Positions 53,438-63,747 of a DNA stretch of 64,000 nt are shown one piece after another (the stretch's first letter is position 1; each line of letters opens with the position of its first letter). The notes under the pieces are model-generated. The model saw only the letters and a program-made list of their open reading frames with translations. It was not told where the DNA came from and made no database searches. The translations under genes and the position numbers were made by a program. The stretch lies in assembly GCA_958510825.1 (NCBI GenBank), contig OY294054.1, positions 15,203,390 through 15,267,389 on the forward strand. Reading direction: 5' to 3'. This stretch comes from Brachypterus glaber (taxonomy: Eukaryota > Arthropoda > Insecta > Coleoptera > Kateretidae).

Positions 53438-53629
53438 ATGTCGCGAAAGACCGCCGAATTAGAAAATGCGGTTTTTGGTAACGAGTCAAAAGCCTTGTGG
53501 GTTTTTGCCTATGGGTCGTTGTGTTGGAAACCCGGTTTTGAGTTCAGCAAGGCTATTAAAGGACATGTCAAAGGATACAGCAGAAAATTTTGGCAAGGAA
53601 ACACCACTCACAGAGGAACCGAAGAAAAA
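53438..53629 (+). CDS. ChaC-type gamma-glutamylcyclotransferase, exon 1
   Basis: First coding exon of a glutathione-specific gamma-glutamylcyclotransferase (ChaC family, cytosolic). These enzymes convert glutathione to 5-oxoproline and Cys-Gly. The 64 codons run from ATG 53438, the only in-frame ATG of this open stretch, through an 18-residue leader. Then comes LWVFAYGSLCWKPGF with the substrate-loop YGSL at residues 25-28, and GHVKGYSRKFWQGNTTHRGT at 42-61. Both blocks are hallmarks of the family. The exon ends in phase 0 at AAA|GTAAGT. The catalytic Glu lies further on in the family and is outside the window. Orthology to animal CHAC1/CHAC2 is clear; which of the two it is closer to is not decided. 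Confidence 0.92.
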
Positions 53630-54493
53630 GTAAGTCACTTTTGTACTTATATATTTTGAAAAAACTACAGTCCTACTCACAATTTTTCATTGATAAAATT
53701 TATTATGAATTTCGCGCTACAGATACCCTACGCGTAGCTTCGTACAAAATAGTAAATTAAATATATTTATATACATATGTATACATTGCAACTATTGTCA
53801 TACCTACATATTTTATTCATGTACTACCTATACATAGTATGTTGTTATTTTTTGTACATTCATATCTGCACTTTTTTATTCATAAATTTTGGTTTAAATT
53901 TTGCACTACTAAAGTTTATTTTTTTAAGGTATAGTTATTTTAAATTTGCCGCTTAATACTCCATAAAGTCCGATTTACACTGAAGCATGTGGCTTGGTTT
54001 GAATGTCAACATTACCTAAATTTATAATTTTTGTTTACTTACTTTGTTTTTATGATGTTTTGATGTAAAAAAAGAGAATTGATAAAGTTGTTGCTAAAAA
54101 CACTTTTGTATTCCTGTAGAAACAAAATTTGCTTATAAAATCGCTTTTATTTCAATAATTTAGAGGAATAAACCATTGTTTTGTTCTCGTTTATGGCAAG
54201 TCAACGTGTAAATTGGGCCTAGTCATTTCGCTTATGACGCATGCGTATCTTACGTTCGAGATTGTTTACAAGCGGGAAGGTTTAAAATAACTATACCTTA
54301 AAAAAATAAACTTTAGATAAGTAAAAATTTAATATTTTAAATTTTAAATGTTTGTATCGACTGATATCTTTTTATGTCTTTACATGTAATTTTTACAGAT
54401 TACTTTATTTTTACCGTGTACCATCCAAATTAAAAGGAAAGCCTTAAGTTCTTATCTGGGATTTAATAATAATACGATAAATAGTGATATTTA

Positions 54494-54641
54494 AGGGCAT
54501 ATCCACAGCCTCGCATAACACGCATAGTACATAAGAATGCGATGCCGTGATTGGCTTGATTTGCCGTCATGTATCTTGTAAGCCAACCACGGTATCGCAT
54601 TCTTATGCACTATGAGTGTTATGCGAGGCTGTGGATAAGGG
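54494..54641. mobile_element. 148-bp MITE, TIR AAGGGCATATCCACAG, copy 2
   Basis: AAGGGCATATCCACAGCCTC and CGCATAACACGCATAGTAC pair with the right half ending GTTATGCGAGGCTGTGGATA. The inner arm GCGATGCCGTGATTGGCTTG is shared with 33940-34089. The arms are nearly perfect. It is noncoding and intronic to ChaC. Confidence 0.85.
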
Positions 54642-55344
54642 GAAAACACTGTTTTGTTGGAAACAGTTTTTATGCAAATCTGCTATCAATTTACTTATTG
54701 TCCTTAAACACTGTAAAATAAACAGAGTATTATTTTTAATTATTTTAACCGTGATCTTCGAATAAATATTTAATTTACAAGGTAATAAACAGCTGTTTTT
54801 ATTGTATTTTTATTTTATTTTATTAGTACTTTCCATAGTAACTTAAGGGGTGGTAGTTGGATCAGTCAAGGAAAACTACAGATTAGCCATGGGTGGTACA
54901 CTTGCAAAAAATACCTTAAATAACTTATGGGTAGGTAGGTACCCCCAAAGAAATACTTACAGGGCGAATGTAAAGTATATAAAAAAAAATCATTACTTTG
55001 GCAAAATCCTTGGTTAGATTTTGTTTTTTTATACTCCATATTTAAGAAAAAATCGTGAATTTTAAAATTTTATCCCAGTATTTGCCCCATCATCTAATGT
55101 ACACGTTTTATGAATTTAATTCCATACTTAAAACTCATTTTTTTTCATAATTTGTATGGGGATTGGGAGGTCACAGAAAATGTTTTCCTTGGTACTATCA
55201 GAAATCTATTTATCGACTGTAGATCACAGTCGCCCAGAATGCATAATAAAATTCTACTTGGGAAATTTTATTGTTTGTCAACTTGACAATCTTTTGAATA
55301 ACATCTTCCCTTCGCTTCATTCCCCGGGAGCCAGTTATTTGATA

Positions 55345-55755
55345 CCAATGGCGATTTCTCCCGTTAGATTAGACAGGGACAAAAGTTCTACCCAAAAAGG
55401 ATGGAAGACATACATACACTCCCACTTCCACCCAACCAAACAAATTCTGTATTTGTTCTTTGTTGAACAAATACAATATTTACTTGGCCGGGCGAAAAGT
55501 GTAACTATATTATTTTTAAATTACTGGCGCCATCTAAATTTTAGTAGAATTATCTTATTCTACAGATTCACATTAGCTATATTCGTTCGTGCCGCTCAGT
55601 GCTACACTTTCCGGCCAACCAAATAAATACTGTATTTGTTGTATGAAAAACAAATACAGTATTTATTTGGTTGGCTGGAAAGTGTAGCACAAATGAGATA
55701 GAGATAGGGTAGACGTCTTTTGTTTCATAATTCTAGTTGTAGAGAGTTCCATTGA
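55345..55755. mobile_element. Hairpin element, copy 2 (reverse)
   Basis: Reverse-oriented relative of 23561-23923. It keeps the 88-nt hairpin (55601-55688; CCAACCAAATAAATACTGTA and complement) with about 40-nt arms, and the second hairpin (TCTGTATTTGTTCTTTGTTG and complement) near 55446-55492. It has an extra block near 55405. TTAA ends are not preserved. The open frame at 55156-55626 is read-through of this element. Confidence 0.75.
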
Positions 55756-57499
55756 GGTTTTTGAGTTTTCAGTAATATATTTATTAATAATTCATTCAAA
55801 AAACTAAATACGTAAATTTGACATAAAGTGGTGTTCTTTGTGCAGGGTCACATATGTTCATTTTATTTTTTCACTTAAGGGGAACTAACACGCTAAATAT
55901 TTATCCTATCTTGGCTGTTGCGGTAGTCGGGTAAAAATGCTGGTTTTAGTTTTTTCTGTAGTTTACTTAAATTTCGATTAAAATTAAACATTCCTTTCTA
56001 TATAGTGCACTTGTTTTGCTGGATAAATCCTTTAAATTAAATAAATTGACGCAAAATGATATGCTACAAAAAAAATCGTATCGTAAGTAAAAGTTAATAA
56101 ATAAAATTGAATAGACTGCAATCAGGGCCATACGTAGACCTTAAGCAGTGCAGAACTTCCAACAAAACAGTGTTTGCCCCTAAAATGGCGATTATTTCCA
56201 AAACCATTTTAAAATTTTAGATACCTAGTCTTTATTGTAAATTGACTATTTCAAAAACAGAGTGACTAAACGTACACGCAATCATGGATTATTGTATATA
56301 TACATATTTCTGTAAACATAAGCTATTTTTTTAATCGTTGGTTTACGTTGTTTTTTTTCGCAGGTTTGGTGTTTTTTATTCTAATGGGGGGGGAGAACAG
56401 TTTCGACGGCATATGTAATTTTAAGAAATGCGCGATATCTCAAAAGTTGCATTTTACAGATACGACTTCTTTGCTTAACAGGGAAGTACAGCCTGTATAT
56501 TGGTACTAAAAAACTATATCTGAAATTTTAAATAAAATGGGTTAACAAGACAAGACAAGACAAGACAAGATTTAGTTTAGCGAACAGGGACGAAAGCCAA
56601 AACGAAACTACCGAGTCGGCAAAATTGTGGGTCAGTCGGAAAATTTTTTTGGGGAGCGACCTTTTTTTTTTTTTGGGGCGAGGATCCTTTTTTTATTTTA
56701 GTCGGCACATTTTACCTTCACACCCCCCACGACAAAAACCTCGGATCGTCCCTGTGCGGAAATCATATTTTTTCACATATTTTGTTTGCTGATGTTACAT
56801 CGTGTTAAACCATTATTAAATAATAATTTTTTTATTTGTAACACCCAATTATTTATTATTATGGTCATTTTGCTCAATTGCTTGCACAAACATGGGTACT
56901 TTCTTAAAAATTTCACATTCTTTTCACAGAACAGTTTATTGTAAACCGTCCTATGTATATTTTACGTATAATCTGATTTTAACGAGTTATTTCAAATAAA
57001 ATTTTATTAAAATCAATTAAATTTACATTTAAAAGTATTTGTTAAAATTAAATAAATATTGAATTTGAGAAAGTTTACGCTGTCAGGACTTTAGTCCATG
57101 ACTATTATTATTATTTCAAAAATTTTAATTTTAAATAAATACAAACAAATACGGTCAAATATTGTAAAGATATCGTAACAATATCATATAATTGAACTAG
57201 ATCTCCAAGTACTTTTGTGGAGATTTGAATTTAACGGCCAAGCGCGGTTTCCACAATGCACAAATGTCTGATATTTTTGTACGTTATAAATAGATTTTGC
57301 AGTCTTTCGGCGGAAAATAAAAGTGAAGTATGGTAATACCATGTAAAATAATGTTATATTTTTAAATATTACTTAAAAAATCACTTTAAATGACTCAAGA
57401 AGTCGTTACATAAAATTACTTTGAGCGCGCCAAAATACGTTTTAGCCACCACTCTTGAACGATCTCGAGCGAATAAACACAAACTTCGCTGAGAGATGG
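55756..57499. other. Intronic repeat debris
   Basis: Contains a truncated MITE end at 55834-55855 (TTCTTTGTGCAGGGTCACAT, matching 9404-9566) and a CAAGACAAGACAAGACAAGA tract at about 56549-56570. No exon was recognised. Confidence 0.5.
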
Positions 57500-57507
57500 G
57501 TATTCAC

Positions 57508-57761
57508 CAACGAACTAATAACTCTTCTCTCTAGAATAGGCATTTTATTTGTAAAAACTGACAAAAACGTAGCCAACATATACATTTGTCTGTCTTACTC
57601 GCACAGCTTTGTTCTAACAGAGACAACAATAACAGTTACTGGTAACTGTTATTGTTCAGGCCTGAATATACCTACTATTTGTTTACAAACAAACCGAGAT
57701 GTTGGCGATACTTTATTTTAACAGTATGCGTATTCTAGAAAGAAGAGTTATTAGTTCGTTG
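57508..57761. mobile_element. 254-bp hAT-like MITE, 8-bp duplication
   Basis: The ends CAACGAACTAATAACTCTTC and the exact complement finishing at 57761 are flanked by GTATTCAC (57500-57507) and GCATTCAC (57762-57769), 7 of 8 identical. An inner dyad ACAATAACAGTTACTGGTAA lies near 57626. An 8-bp duplication and CA...TG ends fit the hAT superfamily. Fragments lie at 18396 and 28300. Confidence 0.8.
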
Positions 57762-58459
57762 GCATTCACTGGAGTCGCATGCACACATATGAGAATGCTC
57801 TATATTCGCGTGTATATTTAAAATATTTACAATGTATGTATGTGGGCCGTGTACGAAGGGTCCCACTTTTCCCCTATGTAAAGATTTCATAATAAACAGT
57901 ACTACCGTATTCAAAAAAATAATAATATTATTTATTATTTTTAAACCAAATTGCCTAATGTTTGTTGGTATTAATTATCATATAATACAAAAAATACACT
58001 ATAAGTTTTTAAACAATTTTAAAGAAATAATTACAGATGCCGGCAAATATATAGAAAATATTAACTATTTGTTAAAGTTTTTAAACGAAAACTTAAAAGT
58101 TAAATATTTTAGAAACTAATCACACGATTTCGAAAAATAAAAAACTTACAATCAAAATTAAAACAGTTTTTAAAGTACAGCTGGAGCTATATATCTCTTT
58201 ACAAAAATAAAGGGGGACACAAGGACAGAGAAGCATTATTTTTTGTTATATGAAAAGATTTTTTTTTACTTTAAAGTTATTTAGGCTGGTACGTTTTAAA
58301 TTGGACGCCCTGTATACATATTTCCGACATGCCACTTATTAATTTTTAATTTTTACAGAGTTCAAGCATTTTTTGATACAATGCTTTCCCTTTTATCTGT
58401 CTTGATAGGGGAAAGTAAAATATAAAATTTAATTTGTAATATTTTTTATTTTTTTACAG

Positions 58460-58495
58460 CCTGGACGAGTTGCTACATTGGTTCGAGATGATAAG
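58460..58495 (+). CDS. ChaC-type gamma-glutamylcyclotransferase, exon 2 (micro-exon)
   Basis: A 36-nt exon encoding PGRVATLVRDDK (residues 65-76), bounded by TTTACAG upstream and GTAGGT downstream, phase 0 on both sides. The PGRV.TL sequence directly follows the HRGT..K segment in ChaC enzymes, so the call rests on both splice signals and family order. I searched by eye for the expected following Trp-Gly segment and did not find it before 64000. The rest of the gene presumably lies beyond the window. The product shown is therefore only the N-terminal 76 residues. Confidence 0.85.
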
Positions 58496-60290
58496 GTAGG
58501 TTACATTTTTATCAAAAGGTTAATACTGAAATAGTGAGAAATCAAAAATACAACTGCTAACAAAACAATACTTTCCCCTATAGTACATATATATAAAAAA
58601 ATTAAAGTAATTTAATTTTTTTTTAAATCATAACAAAAATAATAATTTTGGTCGTACTATGAATATTAAGCGAGCTTTTGCAAATAGAAACAGGTTTAAC
58701 CCCTTTGACTCTCTTAAACACCCCGGGTTTTAACTTTGGATAAGGAATCATGGTCCAAATTTAAAGTCCTTAGCTCAAAGTGTTCTTAAACAGTTCGAGA
58801 TCACAAATTTTGCGAAAAATATAAAAAGGAAGGACTTCTGTCGAGAGCCATTAGGAGACTTAAAAAGTACTTCTAATAATAATAAAATAAAAAAGTCATA
58901 TAATTTTTTTACTAACGCAAAACTTGGATTGGGTTTTTTTTAATTGAGAATTATAGCCGAAATACGTGTCAAATTATATAAAATAAATATTGATATTGAT
59001 AATAATTATTACATGTTTGATAAAAAATATAACTTTTTTCTGAAATAGACTATATATAAGTCTAGAGATAATAGATAATACATAATAATACCAATTGTCT
59101 GCGGATTTATTAATTTTGCCTATATACATATCGAGATGCCTATATATACAGTATATAGAGATTTTACGATAATAATAAATATTTTAACGAATTTTCACTG
59201 GGGTACACTCTGAAAAAACTTGTTGAAAAAAATTCGAAAAATTGCGTTACGTAATATATGGCCCCTTACCATGGTGGTGGAATGTAGACTTTACCGCTGG
59301 ATGCAGACTTTACTGCTGGATGTCAACCAATGGTTCTTTGTGTCCGATATATTACTATAAAACTTTCAGTTTCAATTTTTTTTTTCTAACGCAAGACTTT
59401 CCTTAAAACAAGTAAAAGTACCTTAATTTATCTTTATGCCCCCTCACTGGCGGAAATAGTGCCCCTATTTTAATAAAGTGACTTTATATTTTATTTTCTC
59501 CCCTGCCAGGTGTCGGTATTTAATAGTTTCGACCTATAAATGGTCTCGGCACTTCGTGCCTCGCCTAAGGTCCCGAAAAAGTACTATTTTCCTAGTCGAC
59601 CTGTATACTATTTTATACGCAACTGTTTATTTAAAAATAAAGTACTAATTATTTTGAAACCTAGATGTTTGAATTCTAATTAAGAAAATAATAATATAAA
59701 ACTGTACATTTAAGTTTTTAAATGAAATCTATTAGATTATATTCGTGTTTATCTTGCTTTAGGCATTAATAATGATATTTTAATCGGTGGCGCCATCTAG
59801 CGGAAATTAATGATTTAAATTGCAGACCAGTAATAATTGGTTTACTGGTCTCTATTTTTCATTACAGGTCAGGTCCAGGCGTGGAAAACAGTGGGACAAG
59901 AAATCACGTACTTCCCAAACTTTATTAATACTAATTAATAATTAGTCCCACCTGACGTCTTGTCACGCTCTTTCCATTATAACTACAAATTTGTGCGCAT
60001 TAACGGGTTAAAGGGTCAATAAAAATAAAAATCCTTAGTATTTATTTATAAAAGTTCATTGGCATTCGACTTTCAAAATTTATTGACAGGTGAAATTGTG
60101 TGTAATAAATATAGAAACAAAATACTGCTGCCGACAAAACAATGATTATCCCTATAGATGTTTTTACAAAAAATACAAAAATACAAAAAAGAAATATTTA
60201 AAAACAAATAAATAAATATTAAAAATAATTTATTTTTAATAAGTTATGTTTTTTTTGGCACCCTTAGTGTATTTCCTTAAAATGGATAAA

Positions 60291-60344
<54 letters not shown>

Positions 60345-61435
60345 GTTATTATTTTGTGATGACGTCGGTCCTAATAGCTGTTAATTTGACTCTATTTATA
60401 TTTTATTAAACAATATCTACTATAATGGAATTCAACATTTATTTAACCCTCTGCCACAGACACCTTATTTATGGAACGTTACCACAGACATGGCGTAAAA
60501 ATTACGCCTCCCTCTAAACAATTTAAAAGTCGAACAAAATTTTTAAAATTTTGACCTATTTATCGTTAAACGTGTTCTTTATAGCTTTAATTATTTAATT
60601 ATAAATGTAATAGAACATAATATTTAAATGCGTTATTTATATAATATAATGTTATTTTTTGTTAATTTTGACTTGGTAGGGAAATTTTTTTAAATAACTT
60701 GATAGAAGAAAGAAAAAAAATATTTATAAGATAAAATTAAAAACTTAATCATAAATAAATAACATAAAAATAAAATTTAAAAAAAATAATATTTTTTTGC
60801 AGTGAATAAACCCTATTGTTTTTTATTTTTTCGTATCTACATCTACATGACGTATTTTTTACGCCGCCAAATTTTAAATGAACAGATCACTTTTACCAAC
60901 TTTTCCGCTCGGATTTAGGGCTCAAACCGAATGTCCGAAAGGTACTGAGACGCGGAAAGCCGTAGTTGGTCGGAGTTGAGAGAAATCACAACCTGCATAA
61001 TATCCAGGCGTAAAATCTACGCCATGTTTTCGGCAGAGGGTTAATCTAAGTAATTATATAAAATACTGAATTATGTGATAAATATTAAATGATAATTATA
61101 ATTATCAAACATTATCTTCTTTTGTTAGTTAAAATTTAATTTTCGAATTAAAACAATTAATCAAAGATAAGAAATTAAGCAGAATCATTCATTTTAAAAA
61201 ATATGCGCCAAAGTTTAATTTGTTTAAATTAAATATTTATCACTAATTATGGACGTGATATAGATTAACTATACATACGTATACTAAAAGCTACATATTC
61301 AACTGCGATTACACTCAGTTAACTGTCAAATCTACCCAATTAGGAATAGAAGCCTAAAACGGATAATGAATAACTAAGAATAATCTAAGTTCTCAGTTAA
61401 ATGGCAAGTAGCTGTGTTTGATATGTGTTTTAGAC
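58496..61435. other. ChaC intron 2 (part) or flank, no exon seen
   Basis: Contains repeat pieces (58690-58800 related to 12360-12690 in reverse; a truncated GGGGC-type MITE end at 59240-59275) and AT-rich sequence. A GC-richer stretch at 60860-61040 contains two ACGCC-type phrases and no recognised gene. Confidence 0.45.
60291..60351. repeat. (ATT)n microsatellite
   Basis: About 60 bp of ATT repeats with one G interruption near the right end. Confidence 0.97.
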
Positions 61436-62070
61436 GAGGGGCTGACCGCGAGGAAATCTTTTGTACAAGCCAAAGGAACTCTGGAGGAACTCCGAGGAAC
61501 TCTGGAGGAACTCCAAGGAACTCCGAGGAACTCTGGAGGAACTGTTTGCAAAAAGGAGGAACTCTGGAGGAACTCTTTGCAAAAAGGAACACTTTTGTAC
61601 AAATTATTATTTATTACCCATGTGTATTAACGTTTTTATTTTCAAACTAGATGAGCCGTTACAAACACCTTATCAAAACATCCTACCTTTGAGCGCCAAT
61701 TTTTTTTTTGTGAAGGGCGCCAAGTTTGGTAGAAACCGCCAGGGACAAACAAAGCTTTTTTCCTGAAGGTATTTATTTTGGGGGTGGGCAATTTTTGTTT
61801 CGAAAGGGCGCCAAGTTGGGTAGAAACCGTCAGTGACAAAGCTTTTTTTCCTGAAGGTAATTTTGGGGCGCCATTTTTTGTTTTGATGGGGCTTCAATTT
61901 GGTAGTAATTTCTACGGCTTATTTGCTAAAAATTACCCCTTCCAGAGAGGAACTCTTAAGGAACACAGGAGGAACTCCCAAAAAACTCTGGAGGAACTCC
62001 GGAGGAACTCCGAGGAACTCTTTGCAAAAAGGAACTCTTTTGTACAAATTTCAGACGCGGTCAGCCCCTC
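61436..62070. mobile_element. TIR element with GGAACTC tandem arrays
   Basis: GAGGGGCTGACCGCG (61436-61450) is an exact inverted repeat of CGCGGTCAGCCCCTC (62056-62070). Next to each end lies a 9-bp-based array, GGAACTCTGGAGGAACTCC and variants, at about 61475-61590 and 61948-62040. Between them are two or three roughly 105-bp units with GGGCGCCAAGTTTGGTAGAA. Because the array unit is a multiple of 3, all frames on both strands stay open and give repetitive EELRGTLEEL or RNSGGT peptides. These are not credible genes. Confidence 0.75.
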
Positions 62071-62079
62071 TGTTTTAGA

Positions 62080-62165
62080 GTACATTCAAATTAAGCCATT
62101 TGTCAATCGCCAGGTCCTAGATCGGGTTCCTTTGGGTGCTAGAAGCTCCAAAGGGGTGGTGAAAT
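62080..62165 (+). repeat. YIQI family, copy 3
   Basis: TACATTCAAATTAAGCCATT encodes EYIQIKPFVNRQVLDRVPLG in the plus frame, continuing ARSS. It matches the 32.2-kb and 42.3-kb copies at the peptide level. It is decayed, with no start or defined end. Confidence 0.5.
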
Positions 62166-62894
62166 GGGGTATACGAAAAATATATGTTTAACTTTAAGTT
62201 GGTAATACCAAGTCAAATACATTAAGGCAAAAAAAAATTGTTTTTTTTTCTATCACAATACTTTCTTTTATGAGAAAGTAAAAATAGATCTTCGTTAGGT
62301 AAGTATATTTTGAAGAAATTGAATTTAACTAGTGGATACTATCAACTGAATTTAAAATACTTAAAGGCTAAAAATAGAGGAACAAATAGTAAACTAAAAA
62401 AACCTTGAGATAGTTCAACATAAAGCTTAATTTTTTAATAGTTTCAGCTGAACAGTTGCAAGCATCTTATCAAAACATCGGCACTAGGCACTTATTTAAA
62501 ACGTTATGAAATAGAAAGTTTTGTGAATAGGCAACCACCAATAAACCTGTGTGTTGCATAATTTATAATAACTTGAAAGTCTGTATCTCCAAAAAATTAT
62601 ATTCTACCAAAAACTGTATATAACGTTTGGACTTTTTATAATTTTTTGAGATCGGTTTATAAGTAGTGAGTTATGCTAAAAAAACCTTTTACTGCTTTAA
62701 ACGCTAATATCTCGAAAACAATATATTTTAGGAAATAATTGTTTATAATATTTTTTGAGCAACTTTTTCATGTAAGTGCTAAATTATTAAAATACAATAA
62801 TAATTAACTTAATTAATCAAACCAAAAAACGCTAAAAATATGAGTTTTACCCCATTCATACCCCCTTACCTCCAAAATCTAACCAGCTCTAAAC
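62166..62894. other. Intergenic or intronic, repeat debris
   Basis: Ends of dispersed families occur: CACAATACTTTCTTTTATGA near 62255, shared with 31615, and CTTATCAAAACATCGGCACT near 62467. No gene was seen. Confidence 0.45.
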
Positions 62895-63052
62895 CGCTTG
62901 TCGATATCTTTTCTAGAAATGGAGTTATCGAGTTTACACCCAAACAGACAGGCAGACGGGCGCAATTTTTTTTTACTGATTTCGACTAAAACGTTGAGTA
63001 ATGTGAAAAAAACATGGTCAAAATTTTTGACTAAGTACTAAGTGCCGATGTA
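62895..63052 (+). repeat. Dispersed family V, copy 2
   Basis: ACCGCTTGTCGATATCTTTT, AGAAATGGAGTTATCGAG, a GACAGGCAGACGG tract, then TACTAAGTGCCGATGT. Same order as 17365-17550. The terminal dyad keeps only its right half. Confidence 0.6.
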
Positions 63053-63601
63053 ATTTTCTAACCACAACGAGTTCTTTAACTAGAAAGGGCCCCCTAGGAA
63101 AAAACATCTGTGACGGATGCGCGAGATAATTTTTTCATATCGATTATATTTTTTTTGGGAAGAAAATAATAAATAAAAAAATAAAAAATATTAAAAATTA
63201 TATTTTTCAAATTTGATTTTTTTGTGAAATTTGTTTAATTTCTTTTTGTAGAAGCAAGCCTTAAAACACCAATTTTACACCAATTAAAACACCAATTTTA
63301 CATAAATAATAATAATTTTGTTTTTTTACTTTACCGCTCAAAACCATCTTTAATGACCGCCTATAATTTCCTTTCATTTTAATTTTTAAAAATATGCAGT
63401 TATAGAGGACGCCACTTTTTGAATGTCTACAGTAAAAAAAAAATAAAGTACACAAAGCAATTATATTTTGGGAATTATATCGAGAAAAACGCAATATACT
63501 ATCCACTGTGACACGTGTACTATGGAATGCGAAGGATTTTTATTTAATGTTTTTTTTTGTATTAAAAAATAATTTACAAATAATATTTACTTAATCTTAG
63601 T
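63053..63601. other. No gene seen
   Basis: AT-rich sequence with no bounded feature recognised. A minus-strand open frame (63261-63506) has no recognisable protein. Confidence 0.4.
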
Positions 63602-63747
63602 AAGTAACTAATATTTATTGTTCATCAGAATAAAGATTCTATAACAATTAACCTCTTTAAAATAATCTTAATAATTTTTAAGATTATTTTAAATAGGTTA
63701 ATTGTTATAGAATCTTTATTCTGATGAACAATAAATATTACTTACTT
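63602..63747. repeat. Palindrome with 60-70-bp arms
   Basis: AAGTAACTAATATTTATTGT and CAGAATAAAGATTCTATAAC pair with nearly exact complements on the right. The centre is AATCTTAATAATTTTTAAGATT near 63664-63685. A TTAC-rich run (CTTACTTACTTACTTTACTT) follows. It is probably a MITE without clear ends, or a recent inverted duplication. Confidence 0.85.

Larger units (their letters stand above)
53630..58459 (+). other. ChaC intron 1 (phase 0, 4830 bp)
   Basis: The donor GTAAGT is at 53630 and the acceptor TTTTTTTACAG ends at 58459. Removing the intron joins HRGTEEK to PGRVATLV, the order conserved in ChaC proteins. The intron carries the MITE and hairpin elements listed here. A small open frame at 57832-58119 has no recognisable protein and is probably chance in AT-rich sequence. 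Confidence 0.88.

Noticed and set aside
55156..55626. 156-codon plus-strand open frame
   Set aside because: It overlaps the hairpin element copy and its homologue at 23.6 kb has no matching frame. No domain is recognisable.
57832..58119. 95-codon open frame in the ChaC intron as a nested gene
   Set aside because: The composition is Lys/Asn/Ile/Phe-rich, as expected by chance in AT-rich DNA, with no recognisable motif and no splice or promoter support.
61414..62191. Six overlapping open frames on both strands
   Set aside because: They result from a tandem array with a unit length divisible by three, and the peptides are pure repeats.
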